The notes below the pieces were generated by a model. The model had not been told where the DNA came from. It ran no database searches and was given only the letters and a program-made list of their open reading frames with translations. From Rikenella sp031551865 (GTDB lineage: Bacteria > Bacteroidota > Bacteroidia > Bacteroidales > Rikenellaceae), in contig JAVBMY010000001.1 of the NCBI GenBank assembly GCA_031551865.1, forward strand, positions 62,001-126,000: a stretch of DNA of 64,000 nucleotides, written 5' to 3'. This document shows, in pieces, positions 41,960 to 51,399 of the stretch. The stretch's first letter is position 1; every line of letters begins with the position of its first letter. Made by a program: the position numbers and the translations under genes.

Positions 41960-42832
41960 TTACTTGATCCGCGAGAGCAGGTATTGCCCATACTGGTTTT
42001 TGGCCATGGGCGCGGCGAGGGAGCGGAGTTTGTCGGCGTTGATCCAGCCCTGTTCGTAGGCGGTCGCTTCGAGGCAGGCCACTTTCAGGCCCTGCCGTTT
42101 TTCGATCACTTCGATGAAGGTCGACGCCTCACTGAGCGAATCGTGGGTGCCCGTGTCGAGCCACGCGAAACCGCGGCCGAGGTCCTGCACGCGCAGCTCA
42201 CCGTCTTGCAGGAAGCGCTGGTTGACGCTGGTGATCTCAAGCTCGCCGCGGGCCGAAGGCTTGATGCTTTTCGCCACTTCGACCACTTTGTTCGGATAGA
42301 AATAAAGCCCGGTCACGGCATAGTTCGACTTGGGGACGGCGGGTTTCTCCTCGATGTCCAGGGCGTTGCCTTCGGCGTCGAACGACACCACGCCGTAGCG
42401 CTCGGGGTCGTTGACCCAGTAGCCGAATACAGTGGCCTTGCTCTCTTTCTCGGCCGCCTCGACGGCGTTGCGGAGCACTTTGGTGAAGCCGTGCCCGAAG
42501 AAGATATTGTCGCCAAGCACCATGGCCACGCTGTCGCCGCCGATGAACTCCTCGCCGATGATGAAGGCCTGGGCCAGGCCGTCGGGCGAAGGTTGTTCGG
42601 CGTATTCGAAACGCACGCCGAAGTCACTACCGTCGCCCAGCAGGCGGCGGAAGGCGGGCAGGTCGTGGGGGGTCGAAATGATCAGGATTTCGCGGATGCC
42701 GGCCAGCATCAGCACCGAGACCGGATAGTAGATCATCGGTTTGTCGTAGACGGGGAGCATCTGCTTCGAGACGCCTTTGGTGATCGGATAGAGGCGCGTG
42801 CCGCTGCCTCCGGCCAGGACGATTCCTTTCAT
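41960..42832 (-). CDS. rfbA: Glucose-1-phosphate thymidylyltransferase
   Basis: RmlA/RfbA, first step of dTDP-L-rhamnose synthesis (dTTP + Glc-1-P), cytosolic, 290 aa. The signature GIVLAGGSGTRLYPITKGVSKQ is at the N-terminus and the catalytic region VLGDNIFFGHG follows. I start it at MKGIVLAGG; upstream in-frame codons are repeat sequence. rfbB/C/D are not here, so the pathway is split or its other genes lie elsewhere. Confidence 0.96.
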   Translation of the reverse strand: MKGIVLAGGSGTRLYPITKGVSKQMLPVYDKPMIYYPVSVLMLAGIREILIISTPHDLPAFRRLLGDGSDFGVRFEYAEQPSPDGLAQAFIIGEEFIGGDSVAMVLGDNIFFGHGFTKVLRNAVEAAEKESKATVFGYWVNDPERYGVVSFDAEGNALDIEEKPAVPKSNYAVTGLYFYPNKVVEVAKSIKPSARGELEITSVNQRFLQDGELRVQDLGRGFAWLDTGTHDSLSEASTFIEVIEKRQGLKVACLEATAYEQGWINADKLRSLAAPMAKNQYGQYLLSRIK

Positions 42833-42920
42833 CGGATGTGGGGTTATTGGGTATGTGTATCTCTGGGGCGGCCTGCCTGCTGCAGGGCTGCATTTCTCCG
42901 GGCTTGGCGGCTGCGAAACG

Positions 42921-43056
42921 ACGTTTGAGCCCACTTTGTGGCCTCTTCTCTCCTGGGGCACCTCGGCAATTGCAAACGAGCTTGTAAATTGCCGAGCGCC
43001 GAGGAGGAAAAGGCTGCGCAGCAGACTTAAGGAGGGCGGGGCGGGCGCGTGTTTCT
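42921..43056. repeat. Family B copies head to head, joined to a family C block
   Basis: At 42961-43030 (plus): CCTCGGCAATTGCAA, loop, TTGTAAATTGCCGAG, then CGAGGAGGAAAAGGCTGCGC AGCAGACTTAA. At 42921-42955 the minus strand has the 3' part of another copy with CCAC-AAA-GTGG in place of CTGC-GCA-GCAG. GGAGGGCGGGGCGGGCGCG (family C block) follows directly. Confidence 0.7.
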
Positions 43057-43086
43057 CCGGGGAAAGCTGCTCCTTCCCGGAATGCT

Positions 43087-44490
43087 TTATTTTAAACGGG
43101 CGGCCAATTCCCCGGCCGCAAACGTCTGTTGTTCGCCCGTGACGATGTTTTTCAAGGTTACGGTACCGTCGGCGCGTTCTTGTTCTCCGATGAAGACCAT
43201 GTAGGGAATGCCGCGCTTCTCGGCGTAGTCGAACTGTTTCTTGAGTTTCACGGCGTCGGGATAGACTTCGGCGGGAATCCCCGCGGCGCGCAGCAACGCC
43301 AGCTGCTTCAACGCAAAAGTAAGGTCATCACCCCCGAAATTGACAAACAGCGCGCGCACGCTCTCGGTCACTTCGGCGGGGAACAGGCCGAGCCCCTCCA
43401 TCACGTCGTAGATGCGGTCGGCGCCGAACGAGATGCCCACGCCCGAGGTGTCGGGCAGCCCGAAAATGCCGGTCAGGTCGTCGTAACGTCCGCCACCGCT
43501 GATGCTGCCGATGGCGAAGTCCAGCGCCTTGACCTCGAAGATGGCCCCGGTGTAGTAGTTCAGGCCGCGGGCCAGCGAGAGATCGAGCTCGACGGGCAAC
43601 TGAACGCCACCGACGGCATCGAGCGTGTCGAAAATCTCGGTCACCTCGGCGATGCCGCGGCGGCCGGTTTCCGACGCGTCGCCGATGATGGCGGCGATAG
43701 CGGCCAGTTTCTCGCGGTTGGTGCCTTGCAGTTCGAGAATCGGTTTCAGCGCGGCGATGGCTTCGGGCGAGAGCCCTTTCGAGGCGAGTTCTTCGTTCAC
43801 GGCATCGAGGCCGATCTTGTCGAGTTTGTCGATGGCCACGGTGATGTCGACCATTTTGTCGGCGGCCCCCATGCTCTCGGCAATGCCGTAGAGGATCTTG
43901 CGGTTGTTGATCTTCAGCACCACGCGGATGCCGAGCGCGGCGAACACATCCTGCACGATCTGCACAAGTTCGGCCTCGCAGAGCAGCGACGCACTGCCGA
44001 CCACGTCGACGTCGCACTGCACGAATTCGCGGTAGCGCCCTTTCTGCGGGCGGTCGGCGCGCCACACGGGCTGTATCTGGTAGCGCTTGAAAGGGAAGAC
44101 GATCTCGCTCTGGTGTTGCACCACATAGCGCGCGAAGGGCACGGTCAGGTCGTAGCGCAGACCTTTTTCGCAGATCCGGGTCGAGAGCAGGGCCGTTTTC
44201 TTATCGTCTTCATTGTCGGCGCCGCCAAAGGCGGCCTCGACTTCGGCGGGCGTGGTGCCCCGCAGGAAGTCGCCGCTGTTGAGGATTTTGAACAGGAGTT
44301 TGTCGCCCTCTTCGCCGTACTTGCCGAGCAGAGTCGACAGGTTTTCCATCGAGGGGGTTTCGAGGGGCTGATAGCCGTAGCGCCTGAAAACGGTGCGGAT
44401 GGTATCGAAAATGTAGGACCGCCGCGCCATCACGGCCGGGCCGAAGTCACGGGTTCCTTTGGGTATGGAGGGTTTTGCTATGCTTGCCAT
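43087..44490 (-). CDS. hisS: Histidyl-tRNA synthetase
   Basis: Class II synthetase charging tRNA-His, cytosolic, 467 aa. Motif 2 is QPVWRADRPQKGRYREFVQCDVDVVGS, the histidine-specific segment is ARGLNYYTGAIFEV, and motif 3 includes ISGGGRYDDLTGIFG. A C-terminal anticodon-binding domain ends the protein. The start MASIAKPSIPKGTRDF fits the family. It follows the glutaminyl cyclase gene by 85 nt on the same strand. Confidence 0.98.
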   Translation of the reverse strand: MASIAKPSIPKGTRDFGPAVMARRSYIFDTIRTVFRRYGYQPLETPSMENLSTLLGKYGEEGDKLLFKILNSGDFLRGTTPAEVEAAFGGADNEDDKKTALLSTRICEKGLRYDLTVPFARYVVQHQSEIVFPFKRYQIQPVWRADRPQKGRYREFVQCDVDVVGSASLLCEAELVQIVQDVFAALGIRVVLKINNRKILYGIAESMGAADKMVDITVAIDKLDKIGLDAVNEELASKGLSPEAIAALKPILELQGTNREKLAAIAAIIGDASETGRRGIAEVTEIFDTLDAVGGVQLPVELDLSLARGLNYYTGAIFEVKALDFAIGSISGGGRYDDLTGIFGLPDTSGVGISFGADRIYDVMEGLGLFPAEVTESVRALFVNFGGDDLTFALKQLALLRAAGIPAEVYPDAVKLKKQFDYAEKRGIPYMVFIGEQERADGTVTLKNIVTGEQQTFAAGELAARLK

Positions 44491-44575
44491 GGAGTTACAC
44501 TATGGAATCGTTCTGTGGTGTTGATCAGGAATTCGGGAGTCGGTATTATTACACTATCGTAAAGTTCTCGGACTG

Positions 44576-45475
44576 TCAGGGCACAGTCACTTCGAACACG
44601 GCGTCCCAGTTTTTGCCTGTGAGCCAGATGCGGCCTGTGGCGGGGTCGTGGGCAATGCCGTTCAGCACGTCGGCCTGCGGGCCCTGGGTGGCGACGAGCG
44701 ACGAGCAGTCGATATATTTCCCGACCGTGCCCGTGGCCGGATCAATCACAGCGATTAGCGGCTGCGTATAAATATTAGCCCATATCCGGCCATCGATCCA
44801 TTCGAGCTCGTTCAGGTCGCGCACGGCTCCCTGGGCGTCACGCACACGGATGCGCCCGAACAAAGCGAAAGTTTCCGGATCGCGGATGGTGATCAGGTCG
44901 GAGCCGTCGCTCATATAAAGCATCCCGGCGGGAACCGGGGCATGGGCGGCACCTGTATTTTGCCCCGAAGGAGTGGCGGAACTTTTCGCAGGAGCGAGGC
45001 CGGTGCCGTCGCCGGTGGTCAGGCCCCACCCTTCGCCGGCATAGGGAAACGAAGCCGGATTTGCGGGAGCGAAAGTCGCTGCGTCATAGACATAACAGGT
45101 CTGTTCGAGCCAGGTGAGCTGGTAGAGGTTGCCGCCGCAAAGGGCAAGCCCTTCGCCGAAAGTGTCGGCGCTCAGGTCGGTTTTCTTTTCGATGCGCCCG
45201 GTTTCGAGGTCGACGCGGCGCAACGACGAGTTGCCGTATTCGCCGGTGCTTTCGTAGAGTTTGCCGTCGTACCAAAGCAGTCCCTGCGTATAGGCGGCGG
45301 GGTCGTGCGGGTATTTGCGCACCACGGTGGGGCGGACGATCTGTTGCACCGGAAGGGGTTTCAGACTGTCGGCCGTGCTTCCGGCGGTGACGCCGCCGCC
45401 TTTGGACGAGGGACGGCTGCCGCAGCTCATCAGGAAAACAATCACCGAAAGGATCAATAAGGGTATGCGGGTCAT
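44576..45475 (-). CDS. Glutaminyl-peptide cyclotransferase-like lipoprotein
   Basis: Beta-propeller glutamine cyclotransferase of the plant/bacterial type, forming N-terminal pyroglutamate, 299 aa. It begins MTRIPLLILSVIVFLMSC with lipobox LMSC, so it is an exported lipoprotein. Family motifs are FPHDPxAYTQGL-like YPHDPAAYTQGLLWYDGKLYESTGEYGNSSLR, a TFGEGLAL segment and LNELEWIDGRIWANIY. The first methionine of the signal peptide was taken as start. Likely co-transcribed with hisS. N-terminal cyclisation is a known Bacteroidetes step for many exported proteins. Confidence 0.9.
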   Translation of the reverse strand: MTRIPLLILSVIVFLMSCGSRPSSKGGGVTAGSTADSLKPLPVQQIVRPTVVRKYPHDPAAYTQGLLWYDGKLYESTGEYGNSSLRRVDLETGRIEKKTDLSADTFGEGLALCGGNLYQLTWLEQTCYVYDAATFAPANPASFPYAGEGWGLTTGDGTGLAPAKSSATPSGQNTGAAHAPVPAGMLYMSDGSDLITIRDPETFALFGRIRVRDAQGAVRDLNELEWIDGRIWANIYTQPLIAVIDPATGTVGKYIDCSSLVATQGPQADVLNGIAHDPATGRIWLTGKNWDAVFEVTVP

Positions 45476-45559
45476 GGCAAAAAGCCTAAATGGATGGATA
45501 AATCTGGTTCGGCGGCGGCAGGGCACAGAGCGCGACTGTATTTTTCCCCGAGCTTGCAG

Positions 45560-45625
45560 CCGCGACACGGAACGACTTTATCGCGTCGTGCGCGGCTCGG
45601 CGCGCCCGCCCTAAAGGGGGGCTTC
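45560..45625 (+). repeat. Family C fragment
   Basis: CACGACGCGATAAAGTCG-type pairing (ACGACTTTATCGCGTCGTG) followed by CGGCGCGCCCGCCCT and AAAGGGGGGC: the variable hairpin plus GC-block layout of family C, shortened. Confidence 0.55.
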
Positions 45626-45680
45626 TTCGGTGATAGCGGCAACAATAAGGCCTGCACGGCACCGTATAGCCCGCTAAAGG

Positions 45681-46730
45681 TTAATCAACCTTTACGGAAC
45701 GCGGCTGGGAAAGTGTCTCTGACGCCATCATACTGCCGAACCGCTTCGACACGAACAAGTAACGCAGCACGATGCTGCCGCGGTAGATCTGCCCCACGCT
45801 GCGGAAGCCGATGTCTTTGCGGCGGTCGAGGCGACGGCGCATGCGCCAGAAGTCGCGGTGCCCGCGGAAGATGGCGGCACAGAATTCCCACTTGAGCGAC
45901 AGGGCGTAGCTCATAAAGCGCAGGAAGTCCGTCCCGGTGCGGATCAAGGCCAACAAGGCGAACCGCCACACGGGGAGATTCTTGTAGAGCATGGCCATGT
46001 TGTTACGGAAGTTGAGGTAGGTCTTGCGCGGCGACCAGGCGGGGAGCGTGCCGCCCCCCACATGCCACACGACCGAGGCGGGTTCGACTTCGATGGCGTA
46101 GCCCCGGCGCTTGAGTTGCCAGCAGAGGTCGATCTCCTCCATGTGAGCGAAGAAGTGTTCGTCGAGCCCTCCGGCCTCGCGCCAGGCGGTGGCGCGGATG
46201 AGCATAGCAGCGCCCGAGGCCCAGAATATCCCGCGGGGCGTATCGTATTGCCCGGTGTCTTCTTCGGTTTCGCTGATCAGGCGGCCGCGGCAGAAGGGGT
46301 AGCCGAGCATGTCGAGAAATCCGCCGCAGGCCCCGGCATACTCGAAGTGGTCACGGGCCTGCCACGATTTGATCTTGGGCATCACGGCGGCGGTACGGGG
46401 GTTGGAAGCCAGCCGGGCCACAAGGGGTTCAAGCCATCCTTCGCCAACTTCGATGTCGGAGTTGAGCAGCAGGTAGTAGTCGGCGTCGATCTGTTCGAAC
46501 GCGCGGTTGTATCCCCCGGTGAATCCATAGTTCTCGGCGAACTCGATCTGCCGTACCCGCGGAAAATGTTCGTGCATCCAGGCCACGGAGCCGTCGGTCG
46601 AGCCGTTGTCGGCCACCACGACTTCGGTGGCGTAACCCGGAGCGTGGCTGTGCTGCACTACCCCACTGAGGAATTGCTCAAGGAACAGGCGCCCGTTCCA
46701 GTTGAGTATGACGATGGCGATGCGTTCCAT
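45681..46730 (-). CDS. Glycosyltransferase family 2
   Basis: GT-A fold inverting glycosyltransferase, 349 aa. The N-terminal IAIVILNWNGRLFLEQFL, VVVADNGSTDGSVAWM and the DxD-like LLLNSDIEVGEGWLEPL are clear, and EEIDLCWQLKRRGYAIEVEP gives the ED motif region. A C-terminal hydrophobic/basic stretch (about 255-290) suggests membrane association. It starts 3 nt after the lpxL stop, so it forms a unit with the acyltransferase, suggesting a role in LPS or another envelope glycan. Sugar donor unknown. Confidence 0.92.
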   Translation of the reverse strand: MERIAIVILNWNGRLFLEQFLSGVVQHSHAPGYATEVVVADNGSTDGSVAWMHEHFPRVRQIEFAENYGFTGGYNRAFEQIDADYYLLLNSDIEVGEGWLEPLVARLASNPRTAAVMPKIKSWQARDHFEYAGACGGFLDMLGYPFCRGRLISETEEDTGQYDTPRGIFWASGAAMLIRATAWREAGGLDEHFFAHMEEIDLCWQLKRRGYAIEVEPASVVWHVGGGTLPAWSPRKTYLNFRNNMAMLYKNLPVWRFALLALIRTGTDFLRFMSYALSLKWEFCAAIFRGHRDFWRMRRRLDRRKDIGFRSVGQIYRGSIVLRYLFVSKRFGSMMASETLSQPRSVKVD

Positions 46731-46733
46731 AGA

Positions 46734-47705
46734 TTATTTGTCGGTGTCCTGAGGGGATTGGTTCGCGCCTCCGGGGAGAAGGGCGGGAGAAGTCTCGGGA
46801 AGGAGCTCTGAGGTACCGGCGGCAGGGTCGGCGGGGTATTTCCGGGTGTGTTTCCAGCGGCGGTGCGACCACATCCAAAGTTCGGGGGTATGGCGGATCA
46901 TTAGTTCGAGGCGTTCGGCGTAGCGGCGGGTAATCTCGCCTTCCGGGACGGCTTCGGTACCGTCGTAGATGAGTTCGAAGCGGGCTTCGTAATAGCCGCG
47001 CGACACTTTCTTGACGTCGAGGAACAGCACGGGCAGGTGGAGCCGCAGCGCGAGTTTTTCCATGCCCATGAAGAAAGGGGTCCAGCGCCCGAGGAACATG
47101 GTCCAGTTCTGGATAGCGCCGCCGGGGGGGGTTTGGTCGGCGATCAGGGCCACGGCCACGTGGCGGTTGGTTGAGCGGCTACGCACGACTTCGCGCCCGA
47201 TATCGTTCATCGGCACGGGCTTCACGCCGAAGCGGCTGCGAATATGGCTGAAAAAGCGGTCGAACCCGCGGTCGTGCAACGGCCGGTAGACGGCCAGCAC
47301 GCCGTCTTGCGCGGCACCGGTGATGGCAAAGTTGGTGGTGTATTCCCACGAGCCGTAGTGGGCCATGGCGCACACCCACGAACGGCCTTCGGTGCAGGGG
47401 CGCATCTGGTCGACGTTGGTGTAATACATCCGGCGCATGATCTGGCGCTTGCGCACCGAGGCGAGGGACATGGTTTCGATGAAGACGTCGGCGAGGTGTT
47501 TGTAGAAACGGCGCTCTATTTGCCGGAGTTCTTTGCGGCTTTTCTCGGGGAATGATTCGGCGAGGTTGGTGCGCACGGTCTTCAGGCGGTAGCGGATCAG
47601 GCGGTAAAGCACCAGGCACAGCACGTCGGAAAAGAGGAACTGTACCCGGTAGGGCAACAGCCCCAGCAGCCAGGCCAGCGGATAGACTATGTAGTAACTG
47701 AGCAT
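46734..47705 (-). CDS. Lipid A acyltransferase (LpxL/HtrB family)
   Basis: Inner-membrane late acyltransferase adding a secondary acyl chain to lipid A, 323 aa. An N-terminal anchor (about 3-30) precedes the HX4E catalytic motif AHYGSWE (H116, E121); ALIADQTPPGG and FFMGMEKLALRLHLPVLF are typical. The C-terminal tail after about residue 290 is proline/serine-rich and poorly conserved-looking. First gene of a two-gene unit with the GT2. Promoter box TAACTTTG lies 9 nt upstream. Confidence 0.93.
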   Translation of the reverse strand: MLSYYIVYPLAWLLGLLPYRVQFLFSDVLCLVLYRLIRYRLKTVRTNLAESFPEKSRKELRQIERRFYKHLADVFIETMSLASVRKRQIMRRMYYTNVDQMRPCTEGRSWVCAMAHYGSWEYTTNFAITGAAQDGVLAVYRPLHDRGFDRFFSHIRSRFGVKPVPMNDIGREVVRSRSTNRHVAVALIADQTPPGGAIQNWTMFLGRWTPFFMGMEKLALRLHLPVLFLDVKKVSRGYYEARFELIYDGTEAVPEGEITRRYAERLELMIRHTPELWMWSHRRWKHTRKYPADPAAGTSELLPETSPALLPGGANQSPQDTDK

Positions 47706-47713
47706 AGTTTCTG

Positions 47714-47721
47714 CAAAGTTA
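47714..47721 (-). promoter_or_regulatory. -7 box TAACTTTG for lpxL-GT2
   Basis: Exact TAnnTTTG match only 9 nt before the ATG, which would make the mRNA nearly leaderless, as also at the coiled-coil gene near 62.8 kb. No clear -33 box. The remaining gap to 48034 contains one terminator hairpin and no gene. Confidence 0.55.
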
Positions 47722-47890
47722 CGTTTTTTATGGGAATGCGGTGCTATAAACCGATGTCGTTTTCAGGGGGTCGGTACAGTCGGTTTGTGTTCCGGACGGC
47801 CGGTGCGCTTTCGGTGAAGGTTGATGGGCGGAACGGGCAGGAAGGGGAGCCCGCCCGGGAGTCGCGCTGCTGCATTCCGGGCACCAAACG

Positions 47891-47918
47891 GTAAAGGCCG
47901 CAAACTTGCGGCCTTTAC
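47891..47918 (-). terminator. Hairpin after the 48-kb lipoprotein
   Basis: GTAAAGGCCGCAA-AC-TTGCGGCCTTTAC, a 13-bp perfect stem downstream of the minus-strand lipoprotein gene. No strong T-run, but position and stem fit a terminator. Confidence 0.6.
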
Positions 47919-48034
47919 GTTGAATGGAGGAGTATTCACAACGCCCCCTTGCTTTCATCGCCGTTCTTTCGCGTACGGCATCGGTCGTTCCGGTCGTGCC
48001 CTTGCGAATTAGAAGGCGGACTCTTGCCAGGCGG

Positions 48035-48664
48035 TTAGATGTCTTTCGAGATCAGTTTTCCGTCCACTACTTCGAATTCGAATTCCCAGAAGCGGTCCAT
48101 GTTGGCAGTCGATTTGGCAGTGTCGATGCTCTCGACGGTAAACTCGGCCATGGCGTTTTTGGGATCTTTGTTGAAGACCATGGTGTAGCGGCCGACACCC
48201 GAATAGAAGAGAGGTTCTTCGTATTCCACACCGGCAGCGACGACCATATCGCCGGCTTCCTTGAGGTATTTGCTGATGTTCGAATAGTCGATCTCGGCGA
48301 GTTTAACCGACTGTTCGCGTTTGATGGAACTCACTTCGGCGAAACGGTCGTCGATTTCCCAGCCTTTATCTCCGTGAACCAGATAATAGGTGGCTTTGCG
48401 CATGGTGTCGCACTCGCCTTCGAAGACATAGAGGGTCATCGTGCCGGCGTATTTGGTCACGCCTTTGCCTTCGCGCGATTTGAATTCGATTTTGTAGATG
48501 GCGTCGCCCTCGCGGATGATCGAGTCGGCTACCAGAGTGAACGCTTGGGCGATCTGCTCCGGATCGTCCATATGGACACCGGCGTAGGGGCGTTTGTCGC
48601 TGCTGCAGGCGGCGAGGAGAAGGGCAGCCATGGCTACCAGGGTGCAGGTAAAGATTTTCTTCAT
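48035..48664 (-). CDS. Hypothetical lipoprotein (DUF4878-like)
   Basis: 209-aa lipoprotein. MKKIFTCTLVAMAALLLAAC ends in lipobox LAAC. The mature protein reads DDPEQIAQAFTLVADSIIREGD, then two repeat-like halves (AIYKIEFKSREGKGVTKYAGTMTLYVF and AEFTVESIDTAKSTANMDRFWEFEFEVVDGKLI), resembling small NTF2-like or DUF4878-type stress lipoproteins; I cannot be sure of the family. Downstream of lemA on the same strand with a strong hairpin between them. Confidence 0.65.
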   Translation of the reverse strand: MKKIFTCTLVAMAALLLAACSSDKRPYAGVHMDDPEQIAQAFTLVADSIIREGDAIYKIEFKSREGKGVTKYAGTMTLYVFEGECDTMRKATYYLVHGDKGWEIDDRFAEVSSIKREQSVKLAEIDYSNISKYLKEAGDMVVAAGVEYEEPLFYSGVGRYTMVFNKDPKNAMAEFTVESIDTAKSTANMDRFWEFEFEVVDGKLISKDI

Positions 48665-48762
48665 GGTGTTGTTCGGATGTAAGGTTTGTTAATTATTTAG
48701 TTGTTTTTCAGGATGTCGTCTTGAGATGTGCAGGCCTGCTTTTTTCTTACGTTAGCCCATTG

Positions 48763-48799
48763 CCCGGCCCCGTCACGCCTTTGGCGTGACGGGGCCGGG
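48763..48799 (-). terminator. Strong GC hairpin after lemA
   Basis: CCCGGCCCCGTCACGCC-TTT-GGCGTGACGGGGCCGGG: a 17-bp perfect stem, 30 nt after the lemA stop. It should separate lemA transcription from the lipoprotein gene downstream. Confidence 0.7.
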
Positions 48800-48829
48800 C
48801 GGTTCTTTCTCTGCGAAGGGGCGCAGGGT

Positions 48830-49399
48830 TTATTCTTTTTTCGAGAACATGTCTTTGACGTCGATCTTCTCACGCTGGGCCTCGGTGGCGCGCTCCCATT
48901 CGTGGGCTTTGGCGCCCATCGTACCGGCCACTACATTGCCGGGGAAGGTGGCGATGGCGTTGTTGTAGACGGTGATCGAGGCGCTCAGGTAACGGCGGCC
49001 GGCAGCGATCTGTTCCTCACACTCGTTGATCGAGTACTGGAGGTTGTTGAACTGCTGGTTGGCTTTGATGTCGGGGTAGTTTTCGACCTGGACCATCAGT
49101 TGCTTGAGCAGTTTGTCGGTCGGGCCTTCGGCCTGGTAGTCTTTGGCGCCGCTCTGGGCAGCCTGGCGCAGTTCGGTGATCTTCTGGAAGAGCTCTTTCT
49201 CGTAGCCGGTGTACTGTTCGAGCACGGTCACCAGATTGGGGATCAGCTCGTTGCGCTTGATGAACAGGGCGTCGAGCGACGATTTGGCGTTCTCGATCTG
49301 GTTGCGGCTGGTCTTGATGCCGTTGTACTTGGCGATGTAGATCATCAGCAGGATGAAGACTACGACGCCGATGATAATTAAGGTTACGGTGGTATCCAT
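48830..49399 (-). CDS. LemA family protein
   Basis: 189-aa membrane-anchored helical protein. One N-terminal hydrophobic segment (about 5-24), then the LemA core YNGIKTSRNQIENAKSSLDALFIKRNELIPNLVTVLEQYTGYEKELFQKITELRQAAQ and AVYNNAIATFPGN-like VYNNAIATFPGNVVA. Function is poorly known. It lies 272 nt downstream of the DUF3137 gene; LemA and DUF3137 genes often occur together, so they probably act in one envelope process. Confidence 0.93.
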   Translation of the reverse strand: MDTTVTLIIIGVVVFILLMIYIAKYNGIKTSRNQIENAKSSLDALFIKRNELIPNLVTVLEQYTGYEKELFQKITELRQAAQSGAKDYQAEGPTDKLLKQLMVQVENYPDIKANQQFNNLQYSINECEEQIAAGRRYLSASITVYNNAIATFPGNVVAGTMGAKAHEWERATEAQREKIDVKDMFSKKE

Positions 49400-49524
49400 G
49401 GTTATTTAGGTTTGTTTAAATCGTTCTCGGGGGGGGGCGGTCTGCTTTTCTCCGCAAAGGGTGCGAAGCCAAGCGTCTCCGCCGTTAGGCGGCATGTTTC
49501 TCCGGACTTTGCGGCCGCTCTGCG

Positions 49525-49595
49525 TAAGCGATGCTAATCGCGTCGCAAGCGGTGCGGCGCGCCCATCCCCGAGGGGGGGTGGGCGCGAGTTTCCG
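49525..49595 (+). repeat. Family C repeat between lemA and DUF3137 genes
   Basis: GCGATGCTAATCGC hairpin, GTGCGGCGCGCCCATCCCC, then GAGGGGGGGTGGGCGCGAG. Before it are CTGCTTTTCTCCGC and CGTCTCCGCCGTTAGGCGGCATG hairpins. No gene in this gap. Confidence 0.65.
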
Positions 49596-49671
49596 ATTGC
49601 GGGCTACTCTCTCTCCCGCACTGACATCGGGGGAAATACAGGCGGTTCGGTAATTGCGGGTGCGGCACGCA

Positions 49672-51327
49672 CTACTTCCAGATCTTGATATTGAGTTTCA
49701 GGTCGTCGATGATGGCGAACTGGTTGACCAATTCGTTGTAGAAGTCGACGAGCATTTTGTTGTCATCGGCCGTGATTGAGCGTTTGCCGGTGATTTCGAA
49801 GTTGTTGCGGCTGCTGTTGTTGGCCACCGTGATGCGGTTGCCCACGAACGACACGTAAAATTCGTCGCCCTTGATGCGGGTAGCGAGCTCTTTGAGGCGC
49901 TCCATCATCGAGGTGGTGAGGATGTAGCGGGCCTCGACCTGGTCGGTGCCGTAGACCTTGAACAATTTCATGAATTCGGGATCTTCGAGTTCGATCTTTT
50001 CGCCATGGGTCTGGGTGTACTGCGAGATACCGCTCTTGAAGAGGCTGGTGCGGGGGTAGACGCGCACTTCCGACGAGAACGATTTGTTGAAGCGGGCTAC
50101 GAAGAACTGGCCGATAAAGGCGTATTCGGGGCCGTCGTTCTCGCGGGTGACGCGTTTCTGGATCTCGGCGTTCAGGTCGCAGAACTGGAACGGCACGCCG
50201 TGGTGGCGGCCGATGATCAGGTCGTTGCCCGTGAGCTTGTATTTCAGGCCGGTGCTGAAGATGCCGCTGGCCAGGAACTCCTCTTCGCTCACGTGGCCGT
50301 GCATCACGTACTGGGCGCCGGGGCTGGCGAAGCTGATGATCTTTTCGAGCAGTTTGGTCTTGAACGAGAATTGCGGGGTCATGGCCACGCCTCCCGGGCC
50401 GAGGTCGGCCGGGTTGCTGTTGGCCATCATCTTGGGCTTCATCACCAGGAAGTAGTAGGCAAAATACCCGCCGAACAGGACGGCCATGAAGATGATGATA
50501 CCGGTGACAGAAAAGGTGCTGTTGCCCTGTTCGTCGACCATGGGGCCCGAGCTGAACTGGTAGATCATGTAACCCACGAAGGCGAGCACGACGACGATGG
50601 CGGCGATCATCCCCACCTTCTTCATTTTCTGGCTGTCCTCGCGACTCTTTTCGATCTTGGCGATGTCGTCGCTCAGTTCGGCCTTGAGGTATTCGCGGTA
50701 CTCCTCGACGCTGCGGATGGGGGCATTGTCGTCATAGGCAGGGGCGGAGGGGTCGCCGGCGCGTTCGTTGGGCGCTTCGACGGCCTTGGCGGCGTTACGA
50801 GCGTCGTTCGGAGCGTAGATGTCGGCGATGGCTTCGTTGATCTTGCCCAGGTTGGCGCCGCTGAGCAGGGTCTTGAAGTCGGTGCCGAACGAGGGGTGTA
50901 CCGGCAGGCTGTAGTAGCGCATGGGGGCGTTGTCGAGCGCGAACTTGAAGAACTCGACGGGGTACATGCGGTAGGTCACTTTGCCCAGGGGCACAGTGAT
51001 CTTGTACTCTTTGGATTCGATGATGTCGAGCGCGCGGGCTCCGCTGGCCAGGTGGGTGAACAGGTCGTCGATCTGCTGTTCTCGTTTGTTGAGCTTAATG
51101 ATCTTCCACACCGAGTAGCCGATGTAGCCAAGCAAGGCCACGCCGAGCATGATCTTGGGATAGGCGGGCATGGTACCTTCGGGGTCCATCGCTTTGAGCA
51201 ACCAGCCACCGATAAAAATAGCGGCTGCCAAAACGATAAATGCCAATAAAGAGTAGGCGATGTAGGTGAGTTTTTTGTCCCGGGCGTGTTCTTTGAGAAT
51301 GAGCAGTTTAAGGTTGTCTGCGAGCAT
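49672..51327 (-). CDS. DUF3137 domain membrane protein
   Basis: 551-aa predicted inner-membrane protein. Two N-terminal hydrophobic segments (about 23-45 and 57-77) are followed by a soluble part and two more segments (about 238-258 and 275-297). The DUF3137 region is FSFKTKLLEKIISFASPGAQYVMHGHVSEEEFLASGIF and onward to the C-terminus (TGNDLIIGRHHGVPFQFCDLNAEIQ). Acidic linkers lie between. Partner of the LemA gene downstream. A -7 box about 265 nt upstream would give a long leader containing a family B repeat. Confidence 0.85.
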   Translation of the reverse strand: MLADNLKLLILKEHARDKKLTYIAYSLLAFIVLAAAIFIGGWLLKAMDPEGTMPAYPKIMLGVALLGYIGYSVWKIIKLNKREQQIDDLFTHLASGARALDIIESKEYKITVPLGKVTYRMYPVEFFKFALDNAPMRYYSLPVHPSFGTDFKTLLSGANLGKINEAIADIYAPNDARNAAKAVEAPNERAGDPSAPAYDDNAPIRSVEEYREYLKAELSDDIAKIEKSREDSQKMKKVGMIAAIVVVLAFVGYMIYQFSSGPMVDEQGNSTFSVTGIIIFMAVLFGGYFAYYFLVMKPKMMANSNPADLGPGGVAMTPQFSFKTKLLEKIISFASPGAQYVMHGHVSEEEFLASGIFSTGLKYKLTGNDLIIGRHHGVPFQFCDLNAEIQKRVTRENDGPEYAFIGQFFVARFNKSFSSEVRVYPRTSLFKSGISQYTQTHGEKIELEDPEFMKLFKVYGTDQVEARYILTTSMMERLKELATRIKGDEFYVSFVGNRITVANNSSRNNFEITGKRSITADDNKMLVDFYNELVNQFAIIDDLKLNIKIWK

Positions 51328-51399
51328 AAGTGGGTTTGGGTTTAAAGGGTTTGTGGTCGGTCTGAAAATGTGCTTTGGATTTTCACCCGGTTGGGTATA